64,000 nucleotides of DNA from Microstegium vimineum. Taxonomy: Eukaryota > Streptophyta > Magnoliopsida > Poales > Poaceae. Position 1 is the first letter of the stretch; the number at the start of each line of letters is the position of its first letter. The notes under the pieces were generated by a model. It had not been told where the DNA came from and searched no databases. It saw only the letters and a program-made list of their open reading frames with translations. Shown in pieces: positions 11,311 through 24,339 of the stretch. A program made the translations under genes and the position numbers. The stretch spans positions 4,281,184 through 4,345,183 of the forward strand of contig CM039133.1 in the NCBI GenBank assembly GCA_022036555.1, read 5' to 3'.

Positions 11311-11925
11311 GTCCCAAGAATCAAGTCGAGCTCGAACAAATGAGATCAGTACCTTATGCTTCAGCTGTCGGAAGCTTACAGGATGCTAAAATTTGTACTC
11401 GCCCTGACATATCTTTCGTTACCGGGTTACTTGGCAGATATGAGAAAAATCTAGGAGTAGCACACTGGACATTAGTTAAGAAATTCTTGCATTATCTGCA
11501 AGGCACAAAAGGCTTCATGCTAAGTTATAGTATGACTAACTCCCTTAAGATAGCGGGGTTTTCATATTCAGATTATGCGAGAGATGAAAGGAGATCCATG
11601 TCAGGTTATATATTCACTCTCGCAAATGGGGCTATATCGTGGAAGAGCTCCAAACAAACCCACGTAACATCATCTACGATGTACGCGTAGTTTGTAGCAT
11701 GTTATGAGGCCTCGGGGCAGGTGAATTGACTTAAGAAGTTCTTGCTCGACTTAAGAGTGGTAGACAGCATTGAGAGACCACTTAAGTTGTACTGCGATAA
11801 TAATCCAGTAGTTGAATATGCTCAAATCAATAGGTCAAGTGGTGCTTCCAAACACATTTCCATCAAGTATTATATTGTGAAAGAAAGAGTTCAGGATCAT
11901 GTTATAAGTCTACTGCAAGTGATGG
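11311..11925 (+). pseudogene. Ty1/copia RNase H region, 3' truncated
   Basis: Shows VPYASAVGSLQDAKICTRPD, then GYIFTLANGAISWKSSKQT and LYCDNNPVVEYAQ, the expected order for copia RNase H. Two or more stops are present. Recognisable similarity ends abruptly near 11925, before the usual C-terminus, where a GC-rich sequence begins. The 3' LTR is missing. Confidence 0.8.
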
Positions 11926-12379
11926 GAAGCTTCTCCTCCACCGCCACCGCGCCATCCCCGACTCCGGCGCCGTCCCCGACTCTTCCCCAGCGACCGCAGG
12001 CGTACCATCCAGTCCATGGCGGATCAGAGCAAGCAGACGGGATCCGCTGATGGTAGTGATCTAACCATAACCTCCTCTTTCTCCCTCTACTTCTAACAGA
12101 TCCGAAGAGCTCATCTCATCCTAAGCACCTTAGCCCTGCTAATCTACTGTTAGTGATCCTGTTAAGTTCCTACCAAGCTGCTGTAATATGCCCAGTGTTT
12201 GGTGAGGGAGGACTCTGCACATATGGTTGCAGAAGCTCTCAATCAATCAGTAACCGGCCCACTATATTTTACAAATTGATAGAGGTACTCCTTAAGCTAG
12301 CTAGGTCATCGTATCTAGCAAAAACCAATTTTCCTCTTAATAAAAAAATCTTATGTGTCAACCGGCTACCCTCACTTTT
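11926..12379. other. GC-rich then AT-rich sequence adjoining the copia truncation
   Basis: At 11930-12060 there is a proline- and serine-rich open stretch containing a possible start (ATGGCGGATCAG near 12016) and a CTAACAG acceptor-like string downstream. It may be a fragment of a host 5' exon, but nothing identifies it. Confidence 0.3.
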
Positions 12380-13640
12380 GAAGATTCTAAGAGCTTGTTT
12401 GGGACTGCTCTGCTCCCGTTTTTCCAGCTCCGCTCCATAAAATCCGGCATGGAGCTATCCCACCATGGAGTTTGTGGAGCAGGTGGTACTGTTTGACACG
12501 CAGCTCTGCTCCAGCTTATGTAATGGATTGTTTTCATGCGAACGGTCCATTATGCCCCTAATTAAAATTGCACTTCATATATTTCGACACCTATTTCAAG
12601 AGAGAAGTAGGTATTAAAAAATGTCCTATAAATTTCAATCAAAAATTTAAAAAACAAAAAGAAGTCATAATTCGAATACAAATAATTTTCCCATAAATTC
12701 GATCGAACATTAAAAGAGGTCATAATTCAAATACAAATAATTGTCCCATAAATTGTAAAAAATAGAAAATTAAGCAAAGGTCATAATTCGAATGCAAATA
12801 ATTGTCCATAGGTAAGCACACCTACGAATCGTGATCGACAACTTAATTCGTGAGCAAATTGCGTATTTGGACAACTTAATTCCGGTAAGCTGAAAAAACC
12901 TATCGGATACCTCAGTGTGACCTACACAGTTCAAATGTGTGTTTGGACAATTCCCCTTCTTAACTTGTTCAACCACCAACTCACGAGCCATTGTCAAATT
13001 TGAATCAGTCCATTCCATTTGATCACCCTGAACATATGTTACAATAATCCATTCAAGCATTGCAAACAATCTACCGTGACACTATTTCTATTGTCTAAAT
13101 ATGCAAGGAATCAACAATCAGCAATCAAGAAAACCAATCAGCACAAGCAAATCAATACATCGTCCTTCTTCTTTGCTGGTGCTGCACGCTTCCTTCCGGT
13201 GCCCACTGTGGCGCGTGGCCGGCTCACAGCAATGCCCTGCCCTCCATTGCCCTTGCGGGCAGAGACTTGCACGCCACTGCACGGCGTAGGGGGCGTCCCG
13301 TATGACGACGGTAGCGGGCGCGTGCCGTATGGGTCCGGAGTCGGGGTCGCTGCGTACGAGCCCGAAGGGGGGCGCGTCATAGTCGAACGAGCCCGGAGCG
13401 GGGCCCGCGACGAACGAGTGCTGAGGCGGGGATGTGTTGTACGGGTACGAAACATTGCTTTTTTCACGGGTGGGAAGGGATTATGAGAAAATAATTTGTA
13501 GCTATTGAGTGAGAACGTGGGTAATTATCTTACAACTCCACGTGAGAGTAGAAAACTCTAAAAACTGGAGTACCCTTGAGGTACTCCAAAAAAAGGTGGA
13601 GTTGGCCCCCAACTCCATGTTTTTTGAGCAGATTTCGTGA
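12380..13640 (-). mobile_element. Degenerate PIF/Harbinger-type element
   Basis: The left edge (GCTTGTTTGGGACTGCTCTG) and right edge (rich in ACTCCA/GGAGT strings) look like degenerate termini of a grass Harbinger family. The interior holds a minus-strand Myb/SANT-like ORF. A short repeat (TCATAATTCGAATACAAATA and variants) recurs near 12665, 12720 and 12780. No transposase is left. Boundaries are approximate. Confidence 0.45.
12830..13020 (-). pseudogene. Myb/SANT-like (Myb_DNA-bind_3) ORF fragment
   Basis: The minus-strand frame reads MEWTDSNLTMARELVVEQV, then KGNCPNTHLNCVGHTEV and FFQLTGIKLSKYAI. This spacing of W, THLN and F..TG is the start of the Myb/SANT-like domain of PIF/Harbinger ORF1 proteins and their host relatives. 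The third helix is missing, as the frame changes after SKYAICSR. It is a relic of a transposon accessory gene. Confidence 0.65.
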
Positions 13641-14600
13641 AGCTAGAGATGTCCCATATACAGTCTCTAAATCAATGGAATTAGTCCCCGTTCTTGCAAA
13701 GAACTTTGGTAATAAAGCGGCTTAAAGCCATGATATTTAACACATAGCATTTCTTGCTCGGTACCATCTATCTAATTGTTTGGCAACATTTTGATTCTCT
13801 GTTCGCTTGAACTACTTTCAACTTATTTCAGTTTGTTTTTCTGTTGAATATGTTCCAAATTTAGTTGCACATTATATTGGCCAACTTCTGGCGGAGCGAA
13901 GCGGATACTGGACGGTGCATATACCCTAATTAGGGTTCACCTTCGTACGACATTGTAACCCAACTCTTGATAATAGTGAGGAGTATTTATGGTTTTCCCC
14001 TTCGCATTGGAGGGGTTTTCCATGTTAAATCTTTGTGTCCTAGCTATGTTTGATCTTGTTCTTTGTCGTTTATATCCGTCGTCATTCATAACAGTTTCAA
14101 CTTATTCTCTCTCACAGAACACTATTCAATCAGCCAAAATCAGACGGCTCTTCTACCAGCCGAACAGAGCAATGTGAATCATGTTGCGAAACCTCCCTCT
14201 AATTTTGTTTGGTACAAAATATATATTCAATATGACTGATCCCTACACTGTATTTACCATCACTTTTTCTTATCTTAACGGGGGGAGGAACCAAGAGTGA
14301 AAGTACGTAGTTTAGTACTATTATGTAATTTAAGGAAAGATGTTGCTTAGTCTACCCTACTAATTCACCATCTTTTTCTTTGCTAGATCCACACAGAAAA
14401 ACGTCCCCCTCTGAGAAGCGCACCATCCGTACACCCCAGAAAATATACGCAAAAAAACGTCTTCATTAAAATCAGCCATCCAGATTACTTTTGATTATTC
14501 TCTCTCTTTACTCACTCAGATCTAACGATCAGCATCGTGTGTATCATACTCTTCGTCCCCTACGTCTCCTGACGCCCGCGCTCAACCTCCCACGCTCGCC
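13641..14600. other. Intergenic with miniature-element fragments
   Basis: 13805-13850 and 14095-14166 are the two outer parts of the common CTGTTCGCTTGAACTACTTT / CAGCCGAACAGAGC miniature family, with about 240 bases of other sequence between them. No gene is visible. Confidence 0.45.
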
Positions 14601-14668
14601 ATAGTTGGATTCCTCATTGACCTACTTTTCCCTGAAAAAAAGAAACAATATCCTTCGTCTCCAAGCCC

Positions 14669-15306
14669 ATGGGACCGGGACAGGGACACGCAGTCGCAGC
14701 CGCAAGTGGTCCGCGCGTCCGCGTCGATGCGGGAGAGGCCGGCGTACCTCCAGTAGGAGAGCTCTTGCTATTCAGATTCAGCCCCGACGACGAGGAGACA
14801 GACCCGGACCAGGAGCGCCACGTCAAGGAGGAGCTCGACTTCCTGATGCTCGCCACCATGAATGGCGCCGCCACGGCCTCGAGGCGCGTCGGGGCCGGGA
14901 GGGTGGGGTCGGAGTCAGACGCGCCTGGGAGTAAGCAGAGGAGGAACGGGCTTTGCCGTAGGCTGCGGTTCGCCGACGACGAGGCGGAGTCGCAGTCGCA
15001 GTCGCCGAGCCGCGCCGTCTTCCGTAGGAGGAGGACGACACCCGCCGCCGCGGAGTGCGACGCTCCCCACTCTAGCCCGGTGTCCGTGCTGGAGGCGCAT
15101 GACGAGTCGTCCACCACCACTACTACACAAATATTTACCGCAACGGGCAAAACCGATTTACCGCAGCGGGCAGCAGCGTCCGCTTGCGCTGCCACGCTGC
15201 GGTAAAGAAACGGTAAATATAACGTGCTCTCAGGATGACGACCAGCTGGACGCCTCTCAGGATGACGCCGCGGGCTCGCCAGAAGAATATAACGTGCTCG
15301 GGGACT
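14669..15306 (+). pseudogene. Host-like GC-rich ORF broken by two insertions, unidentified
   Basis: An ATG at 14669 opens a frame with an acidic stretch (PDDEETDPDQERHVKEELDF) and later basic and serine-rich segments. No domain is recognised. The frame runs into a CACTA-type fragment at 15118 and ends there with 29 residues encoded by the insertion. Downstream (15230-15306), an acidic coding-like stretch (SQDDDQLDASQDDAAG) in another frame looks like its continuation, cut by the LTR at 15307. A 14-base string AATATAACGTGCTC occurs at 15216 and 15286. Codon composition and acidity suggest real host coding origin, but this is inference. Confidence 0.4.
15118..15220. mobile_element. Truncated CACTA foldback fragment
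   Basis: Starts CACTACTACACAAATA and contains ATATTTACCG at 15131 paired with CGGTAAATAT ending at 15220. Inside these are TTTACCGCAGCG and its complement. The right terminus is missing. The GATTTA..GCAGCGGGC strings resemble the subterminal repeats of the CACTA derivative at 62190-63116. Confidence 0.6.
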
Positions 15307-15798
15307 TGTTGGGGATATAACCTCGGCATATCCCCAGGGACCTTCTTGGGCCTGCCGACCAGGAGACGGCCCAGCCTACGAGGCCTTGCGGCACGCGACC
15401 AGCCCGTCGTGCTCGCTAAGGACTCCTAAGAAGACTTGCTCGCCAAGGAAGATCCTAGTAAGATAGACTCGGATCCCTTGCCATGGGGAACCGATCATAA
15501 TCTATTAGGATATGGAAATTGTAACCCTACTCCCCGGCTATATAAGGCGAGCACGAACCCCCTCAAAAACCCCAGATAACCTCTCTCAGATCATCTACAG
15601 ATCTTGTAACCTGATATACGAGATCAATCTAGCCACCAGAACACAGGACGTAGGGTATTACGATGGTTTGCCAGCCCAAACCTGTGTAAACCGTCGTGTC
15701 TACGCTCTCTGTGTTACACTTGATCACCGTCGCCACACCTCCGCCTAACAATCAACTACCGTGGGGTACGCCCTAGGTAGACTGCGACGCATATTTTG
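15307..15798 (+). mobile_element. LTR of an unrelated LTR retrotransposon, solo or truncated
   Basis: Begins TGTTGGGGATATAACC, has a TATATAAGGCGAGC promoter-like string near 15539, and continues to about 15798 (TATTTTGTCGATA). It abuts the gag region of a different element without a recognisable primer-binding site. Its right boundary is uncertain: CCTAACA at 15750 would also make an inverted end. Confidence 0.55.
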
Positions 15799-18271
15799 TC
15801 GATAGTACCCTCCTCTTCTGGCTCTTCTTCAACCCTGGTGGGCACGATTGTCCGTTTTGCCATACATTCTCACGATGCTCTTTCTCCTCAGCACTTCTTT
15901 CATAATGAATCCACTCCTGATCGGAAAACCTCTTGCCTGGCCGATCCTTAGAGTTGACCATTTTTAAACGTCGATCGTCCTCTGGAACAAGTGCGCCAAG
16001 TCTTTCATGGACCGGACGGCGGTTGACCCGGGACTGCCTATACCCTGAATACTGATCACTGCATTTGGGGCAATTGTCTATAGTACGCAGCTTCAGGCCT
16101 TCATTCGAACAATGCTTGAAGAATGAGCATCCCCAATGAGATTGTGCTCTCTCATGCATTCATGTTCTCTCTGGTACATCTCTTCCTCGTACCTCTGATG
16201 TTCCTTCATGAATTCTTGTTCCTCATAACATCTTCGCCTCTGATACTGTTCATGTTCCCGTCACCACTTATTTAACAGAATACGCGTGGTAACCCTAGGT
16301 TTGGAAGTTTCCCCTCTTTCGATTCGGCTATTTTGGAACCCAGTCTGTTGCCGAAACTCTTCATTCATAATCTGTAGATAAGGGTCAACAGTACCATCTC
16401 TCCTTGCTCTGTCTGAGGTTAACACCTTCATTTTTCCCTTGCCTTTGGAGTCATCCACGACAACCATATTCATAGAGAAGGACACCGTGTTCTGTGCAAA
16501 AGGATTAGCATCAATTTTCATCTTGCCATCAAACTTCAGATGCCCTTCCTGAATAGCTTTCTGGATTTTCATTCTGAACACTCGACAATCATTGATGGCA
16601 TGAGAATTAGTAATGTGGAATCCACAAAACTTCTTGTCCTTAACCCCTTCAAGGCATAGCATGGGGTGCCCTTCTGCAATTTGATACGTCCCTCCTTTAG
16701 CAACAACTCGAACAATTTATCTGACTTGGAGACATCAAAGTCATAAGTGCTTTTCTGCTGCCTCAACCATTGCTGACTAACCTGAGTCGGCTCTTTTGCC
16801 CAGATCAATTCGGCTGCAGCTATTTCATCTTCATCGTCGTACTCCGTTGCTTCTTCTAGGAAGCTTTGATACATTTCATTGGCTATGTCACCCTTCTGGA
16901 AGCGGTTATCTCTCCTGAACCCTTGAGCCTGATTACTCATCATCACCAGCCGTTGTGACAACTGACCAAGGTCATCAAAATCCATGTCGAACAGTTTCTC
17001 TCTAATATTCGGCTGCATGCCCGCTACTACCATCCCTGACAACTGATCATCTGGCAGATTCAAAGAATAGCAGAGATTTTTAGTCTCTCTAAACTTGCGG
17101 AGGTACTCCTGGGGTGTTTCATTAAACCTCTATCTCAAGCTCATAAGGTCAACTAGCTTCTTCTCATTAGCGCCTGTGAAGAAATATGCATGGAATTTAT
17201 GTTCTAGTTTTGCCCAGCTGTTAATGGAGTTTGCTGGTAGGGACGCGAACCACGTGAACGCTGGCTCTGTCAGAGACAAAGGAAAATACCGAATCCTCCA
17301 AACTTCATCTATAGATGCCTCTTCAAGCTGCATCAAGTATCGGCTGATGTGTTCTATAGTATTGGTATCATCTTGACCAGAAAACTTGGTCAAATCGGTA
17401 GGATTCTTAACTCTCGGAGGGAGAGCCACTCGGTTATACCACTCTGGATAAGGGGATTTGTACACATAGGACTGGTTCTTTGGTTTTAAACCAAACTGAT
17501 TCTACATCATATCCGACATCCGGTTCATGATAATATCAATATTTGAATTTGGAGCCCCATGCGCCTGTCCTTCAAAGGGCAAACCTGTTGAGTTCTTGTA
17601 CCCTGGATTTGGGAGAGCATCGATGGCACTGTAATCAGGAAACTCTTGATACCCATCCCCATACATATTCTTCTGCAGCCTGTTCGCTACTGGAGATACT
17701 TTGAAGGCCGACTGCGGGACGTTTCCTGATGCACCGAACGCGAGCTGGCCATAAGTCACAGGAGGTTGTTGTTTCTGGTGAGAAGACATCCCACCTTGGT
17801 TCATGGCAGACGTCCCACCGTCCTCAGCAGTTTTCTCCTGGTGCTTTGGCACGTGGAACAATGTCGGTCCTTGTATCGGAGCATGAGTCTCTTCAAAGAG
17901 TTTATCAGCAGATGGACCGAAAGTACTGATCATGATCCGGCGAAAGGTGTTTAAGAAAGTTGTATGATGATTTGTCATGGTTTCACTCATGGCCTTGTAA
18001 ACCATTGCGGTTACCTTACGAGCATCCTCTTCTTCAGTGTAATCAGTCTGATGCGGAAGGAGGGTCCTCGAGAGCGACTGCTTCTGAAAAACCTTGTTGC
18101 TTTTATTTTTTGAAAAGGACAGCAAGCACTTCTGTTGAAACTCATCACACGCTTGTTGGACAATATTCTTCAGGTCTTCTAGCAACTCCTCCATAGTCAC
18201 GTCCAGAACCTGGCTATTGTCGATTTCAACCATCTTGAGATGCGGGGTCCCACTAGGCGTGCCAAAACATG
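15773..18271 (-). pseudogene. gag polyprotein of a gypsy-like, gag-only LTR element
   Basis: Read on the minus strand from 18271 downward. First is an N-terminal region of about 260 residues (from about 18230). Next is a retrotransposon gag domain at 17465-17130 (KFSGQDDTNTIEHISRYL, FTWFASLPANSINSWAKLEH), then an acidic linker (ATEYDDEDEIAAAEL). After that come a CxxH..H..DC zinc site (KFCGFHITNSHAINDC at about 16630) and a C-terminal C..C segment (DNCPKCSDQY at about 16070). Several frame changes and stops occur. No protease, RT or integrase follows: the region ends at an unrelated LTR near 15.8 kb. Elements with gag only are known to be mobilised by partners. Here either a pol deletion or a naturally gag-only family is possible. 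Confidence 0.75.
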
Positions 18272-19672
18272 TGTTGACACAAAATGTGACGCACTGTGCC
18301 TCACACACAGCAAGCCGGAAAGCGTGACTTCAATCGGGTGCCTGGGCATTTCGAGATCCGAGAACGTGCCAGTCAATTTGACCTGAAACTAACAAGGGAT
18401 GAAAATCATTAGGTATAAACTGGAACATGCCGGATGAGACCAGACAGTTCCATATATACGGCCCTGAAGCCACTTACGACGACATACAGTTATAGAAGCT
18501 GTCTGCCAACATGTATTATAGATCATTCGGCTAAAACAAACAAAGAGCACGTGGAACGTTGATTGCCGAATATGCATGCATGGGAAAAACGTTTGAGCGA
18601 ATTGTAGATCACTATAAGGTAAAGCGTAACCAAGCTCGGCAGATCAGCTGAGTTGGGATCCATGATGAAGGAACATGTAAGTAAAACATGATTATACTAA
18701 TCTAAAGCTTGTATCCGCCGCACGATACTTAACCTTATCAAAGCCTAAACATGGTTAACGTGCATGAACCCGCAACATGTGACAATCTAGATTAAACTAA
18801 TTCGGCTACTATAAACATAAGATCTATTTGTAGAGATAACAAGATAACTATGATTGTTAAAACATAAATAGATCTATAACAAAGAAAAATGTTGAACCGA
18901 ATGAATCTAGATTGGGCAAAAGATTACTGCAAATATATAAAACATATAAAGCATGCAACACGTGGTAACTTGATGAATCTACTAGATTTTGCCAAATCTA
19001 ATAGAGCCGATAAATATCTTGCTTTTGCTAGGCATAACAAGCAAACACCTGCCGCACGGCATCTACTTATAAACGAAACACAAGCAAAGACTTCTTGATT
19101 ATTAAGCAAGGATCCGCCGCACGATCATTGAAAACAAACAAGACTACTTGCATCAATATCTAAATCCACCGCATGATACTAGACATGATAACAAGGTTGT
19201 CGGGACTTACAGAGGTCGACGGATCGATGATTCCTCTCGAAGAACTCGACGACACGACAAGAGGACTCGAAGTTGGCACGGGGCCGGTTGTATTGATTTG
19301 GTTGTGAACACTTTTACAATGGCCAAGGGTTTATATTTATAACCTGGTCATGACATGAGTCCTAAAAGGACACGGTTATAAAACATTAAAGGAAACACGA
19401 CACTTTTGACTCTAGTTTCCTTTGGAGTCTTTATTTTCTTAATTATCGCAATTCTTGTTGCCTGATCGGCTCTCACTTGTCGATTTCGCCGCCTCTTCAA
19501 CAGAAAACCGCCTTTCCTCCAAGTAGCCGACCGCACGACCATTTGCCCAATCGGAAGAAATTAACCGACCGCACGAACACTTGCCGAATACTCCGAATAC
19601 CTACCTCGGCAAATTCACTGCGCGCTGGCCCACCTGTCATCTTCTTAAGCATGCCAAAATCCAGTGTTAACA
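18272..19672 (-). mobile_element. 5' LTR of the minus-strand gag element
   Basis: Begins TGTTGACACA and ends GTGTTAACA on the plus strand, with short inverted TG..CA ends and a length of 1401 bp. It is homologous to the solo LTR at 8838-10459 (shared blocks at the start, and the AACCCGCAACATGTGACAATC string). The gag coding region begins immediately on its left on the minus strand, so this copy is the 5' LTR. The 3' LTR is absent. Confidence 0.8.
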
Positions 19673-21509
19673 CATAAGACACACCGATGTCTGGTATGTG
19701 TTCTTGTATTTGTGGGACGACAACTAATACGTGAGCAGGCGGCGGCGGCGGCATGAATTTCACATGCTTTTGTTGGGATGCAGTTACTACATGGGCCACA
19801 TATGGGTATTACGAGATGATAAGGAAGATCAATGTATTATGGGCCAAAATAGTCTTAAGTTAAGTGGGTCATATTTGTGATTTAATTTAGAAGTTTGACA
19901 ATATTAATTGTTTTATATTTAGCCAGCACATGTACACAAAGAATTACATAATTATATAATTGTGGTCAAGGATCGTCCCAAGCTATCGTACTAAAAATAG
20001 TTGGTTCACGTTCCAAGTTTTCGATCCAGCGTTGCAAAGAGATATACCCAGAACCGGGAACTTAAAATAATGATCCAACATTCTATGTACCACGTTCCTC
20101 GTACCTATGTACCGGAAGCTTTTGTGACTGTGGTCTCCGCTCCCTGTGCGGGTAGCAGCAGTGCCCGGTCAGCTTGCCCCCACGCCGGTGGCCAGTGGCC
20201 AGGGCCAGCCGATGCCCATGCCCGACCCTAGCTAGCTGCTCTTAAAAAAATGTATTGGATTATCAGTCACCCACCGTTGTTTTCTAATAAAGATTGTAGA
20301 TATCCTTTATGTATAAATGGACACCTATGACAAGATTTAAACCTTTTCCTTTGGCATGTAATTGATGAACTGATTTACAATTTGACTTTAGTATAGATAC
20401 AAAGGACACAACATCAATTTCTTAGATACGAAGAATTGACCTTATATATAATGATGCATAGCAAAATGTACAATGATGGCTAATATATAATGAACTAATT
20501 GCTGGTGCAGGTTTGATGTTGACCGGTGTGAAGTGGTTAAAACTATGTCGACAACCAATCCCTAGAAGAAGCAAATATCGCGGATTTTAACTATAATTTT
20601 CATATAGAACTTTTTTTTGTTAGTGGGATAGGTTTAGTTCTTTTTTAGTTTTATGATTTATTTTAGTTTAATGATTTTTCTCTTGCGTTGTTAGCACGGA
20701 CAATATACTAGTAACATATAAATTTACAAGTCGGTTTACATACCCGTTATTTATCTTACTTTGTGCGTCCAAAATTGCTATATATGTGCCCCACTCCCCC
20801 CTTAGTTAATTTGGTGATGACGTTTACTTAAAACTGTTTCAATTATAGAATCGTATATATATAGTAGGTACGACGAAATTCGTCCATTCACAAGCAGACT
20901 GATTAATTAATTAATTTGTTCTCATGCATATATATCTAAGAGCTTGCATCAACCAAGAATTTCATTTGTAACCTCAGACAGGATATCTGTCATGAGCTTG
21001 CACGTACATGTATGGGCACATTGCAGACTGCATGTGCTTCTGTAGGATCTAGCCAGAAAGCACGTGCATGACAGGGTCACAGCGATTCATAGCAAATTTA
21101 GTACGCACCAAACAGAGTAAAGACATCCCATATCCAGTGGAAACAAAGTAGTATCAAGGGCACAGCAGCCATTTACAGCGTTCGTACGCACCGAACCGAG
21201 TAAATTGGCATCGCCGCTAACACCGACAGCCTAAAAATAGACAGACAGTTCTCTCAGTTATCTATCTGCATGTGTGTGCTAAAACTTAAACATGAATACA
21301 CTATTGAAATTTGTATTATACGATTGTAATGTATACTGGCGGGACCCTGCTATTTGGAGTATAGCGTGCTAAATACTATTTAGCGCGCTCTTCAACTATC
21401 AGTCTACCAAATTCCCGCAACCGTAAATATGTAACTAATAGTCAGTCTTATTCCATAGCTTCATTGCCTAGCTGTTAAGAGCCCTCGCGCACTGAGGGGC
21501 TCTGAGCTA
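19673..21509. other. Intergenic, no gene recognised
   Basis: Contains a short GGC repeat near 19740 and AT-rich sequence. A 76-codon ORF (20001-20231) has no support. Confidence 0.45.
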
Positions 21510-21773
21510 CTCCCTCCATCCAAAATTATAAGACATTCCAAGAATCTTGGAGAGTTAAACCATGCATCTCAAGTTTGACCAATAATTATAGAAAACAATA
21601 TAAAAATTTAAGACATCAAATAGGCATACTATGAAAATATAATTGATAAATAATCTAACGATACTTGGTTTACATTATAAATGTTATTATATTGTCATAT
21701 AAGTTTGGTGAAACTTGAGATACTTTGACTCCCCAATATTTTTGGGATACCTTATAATTTGAGATGGAGGGAG
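21510..21773. mobile_element. Stowaway (Tc1/mariner) miniature element
   Basis: The CTCCCTCCATCCAAAATTAT left end and its complement ATAATTTGAGATGGAGGGAG at the right are flanked by TA on both sides (21508-21509 and 21774-21775). At 264 bp it is a typical size for Stowaway elements. Confidence 0.9.
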
Positions 21774-24108
21774 TACTTCAATGCTGTCGGATAGCTTCCT
21801 ACGGAGTACTAATTGGAAGCAAATGAAAGTGGGCTATATGTGAATGTGACATTTCTCTATCATGCTAAGTATGCCTTGGGAAGCTAGGATTGCAAGCAGA
21901 GGGAGTAGATATATTTTTTCATTATTTCTCTCCCTTCAAACCTAGATACCACATATGTTATAGAAAAAAATTGTCTTTCATATTTTTTGAGAAATCAAGT
22001 ATATATTTTTTACGTTGACCCAATATATGTAAGAAAACATTAATGTTTAGGATGCATATATAATTAGTATTATTAGCTAAATCGACAAATGTTGTTTTTA
22101 TAATAAATTTATTTTGAAGGTCCAAGCGTTGCTCGTATTTTCTACAAATTAGTTAGTCAGAAAAATCTGATCTACACAAAATCTATAACGACACTCTCTT
22201 AAATGAAGAGAGTATACATGTAGATAAAATGAATGTCTGACATTCGACAGTATCGCGATGAGAGTAATATTAGTACATGCTTGGCGTTCTTTGGTACATA
22301 TATGTCGAAAAAAAATATATTTGTAGGATAAAATGTAAACTATATATAGGATTGTTTCCTATGTGGTCCTTTTGAACAAGCGATTTGTCTTATCCCAACA
22401 TCCTAAAAAAAATCGTATGGAAAGGTTGCCTCCGTAGTAATTTTAGAGGAACAATATAATATTTGGTCGAATATCTTTGAAACCTTCGTACATTTTCAGG
22501 TCCCGTATAATCGCAAGTGGCTTGCACTAATATTTGGCCGTGAAGTCTTTCCTAGTATATATGGTTTGATAAAATGAACAACGGTTTATTATATTAGTGC
22601 AATATATATGATGCTTCCTGATTGGGCTGTTTCAGAGAGATCTCGGTGAATGCGCGCAAGGCCCACGTACGGTTCCAGAACCGCCTAAGCAGCAACAAAC
22701 TGAATTCGGCCCAAACCGTATCATCTCGGCCGCGCCGGCTTTCCTGCTGAATCAACAGACCACGAATCAACATATCAACAGAGACGGAGGCCGGATGCAA
22801 TCAGCGCAGCAGCAGAATAGCCCAGCAGACGATGCTTCTCACAAGCATATTCCCAAGAGCACCCCTCAGTGCGAGCAAAGCGAATATAGCTCAGCAATTG
22901 CAAGTAGCAGCACTTCTCTTTCTCGATCTCTCCACCTGTATCGATCTTGTGGTCTGATCCTTGGACTGGTCGAATTCTCAGTCTGTATTTTCCCAAGAGC
23001 TCTGCTCTTTTGCCAAGAAGCCTAACATTTCAGTGTTCAGACTTCAGACTCACTAAATGGATCAGCTTCGTACCCTCTTTTATCTATTACTATTTTTGTG
23101 GAAGCTTTTGGCCAGTTTGAGGATTTCTCTTCAATACCTGACATCATCTGGCATTATATATATTTGGGGTTAACTGATCGATCTTCTTTTCTCGAAAGCT
23201 ATATAAGCACCTCATTGACACATTCCGGTTCATCCACTGTATGGTTGGATTTGGTGGTCGGCTTACCAAAATATGATAAAATCCTTCTTCTAGTAATTAA
23301 TTGTTCAAGGATTGGTTAAGTACAACTTGTGGACGAAACATATTTACATATGGCCTTGGAAAACTATATATAATCATGTGTTCTATGCCGACTGGGTGTT
23401 GAAGAAAGTCTTCTCCCCCACCTTTATCTATCCTGTCCTGTTGCACTTCAGTGTTGGGCTTTGCTTCACCTAGATACTAGGCTTTTCTATCCGCCTGATG
23501 AGTTTAAGAAATAAGCTAGCGGTGGTGCCTTTCCTCATGGACATTCTGATTTCAGTAGCTGAGACATATCATAACACTTTTCCATTCGGCCAGTGTCAAT
23601 TCAAAGATGCAAAAAGCAAATATCAAGGAGGAATTTGCTCAGTTTAAACTCAGTGCAAAGGAGAAGCACCGCTCTACTCTTTGTTCATTGATACAGGTCT
23701 TCTTCTTTTCCGTTTTTTTTTTTCTCTTGAACTGTACCTTTGAACACTTTTGTACGTTCAGGCATAGACGAGCTTAGGCGCAATATTGGGAGGAGAAAGT
23801 GGAACTGCACGACAGGAGGGAGGCGGCACATTGTCGAGACCCTAGAGCAGCCGGTGTTGATGCTATTGGAGAGCACCCATATAGTCATGTCCCGAGAATT
23901 AGGCTTCAGCTAAACTGCGTTAACAAATATCGTGGATGTTCGTCTAAGTAAATTTAATTGATGACGTTTCCGTGCATGGACATTAGCAGCCCGCCTATTG
24001 TGCGAGTTAATTTCTAACACTTTGTGCCGAGGTATCTTCTTGTTGTTTTACCTTTGTGCTAGGGCTATTGTACTGATTTTATTTTAGTTTTCTAATATTA
24101 ATCGGATA
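21774..24108. other. Intergenic, no gene recognised
   Basis: 22600-23030 has moderately open frames on both strands without a domain. At 23610-23690 a short exon-like stretch (KEEFAQFKLSAKEKHRSTL) is followed by a GT, but no neighbouring exon could be linked to it. Confidence 0.35.
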
Positions 24109-24122
24109 ATAACGGTTTGCCT

Positions 24123-24339
24123 TGCGCCGACGGGGTTCGCTGCAATTTTGTCTTTTCTGGTAGTTCAGTCCTAGTGTGGGCTGCTGTAGTTCTTCTCTCA
24201 GTGTTTGTAATCTCTCGTGGTCTCCTCAGGGGTGGTTTATCTTTTTCTTGTTCTATCCTGGCATCTCGCCCTCGGATAGCTTCTGCTTGTATCTGTTCGT
24301 TTTCTCCTTAAATACACGTGAAGTCGTGTTCTAGAAAAA
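24123..24339 (+). mobile_element. 5'-truncated LINE tail with target-site duplication
   Basis: The string ATAACGGTTTGCCT occurs at 24109-24122 and again at 24340-24353, bracketing 217 bases that end TTCTAGAAAAAAA. A short A tail and a long direct repeat are the signature of target-primed reverse transcription. The inserted text ending TTCTCCTTAAATACACGTGA resembles 3' tails of grass L1-type LINEs. Confidence 0.75.
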
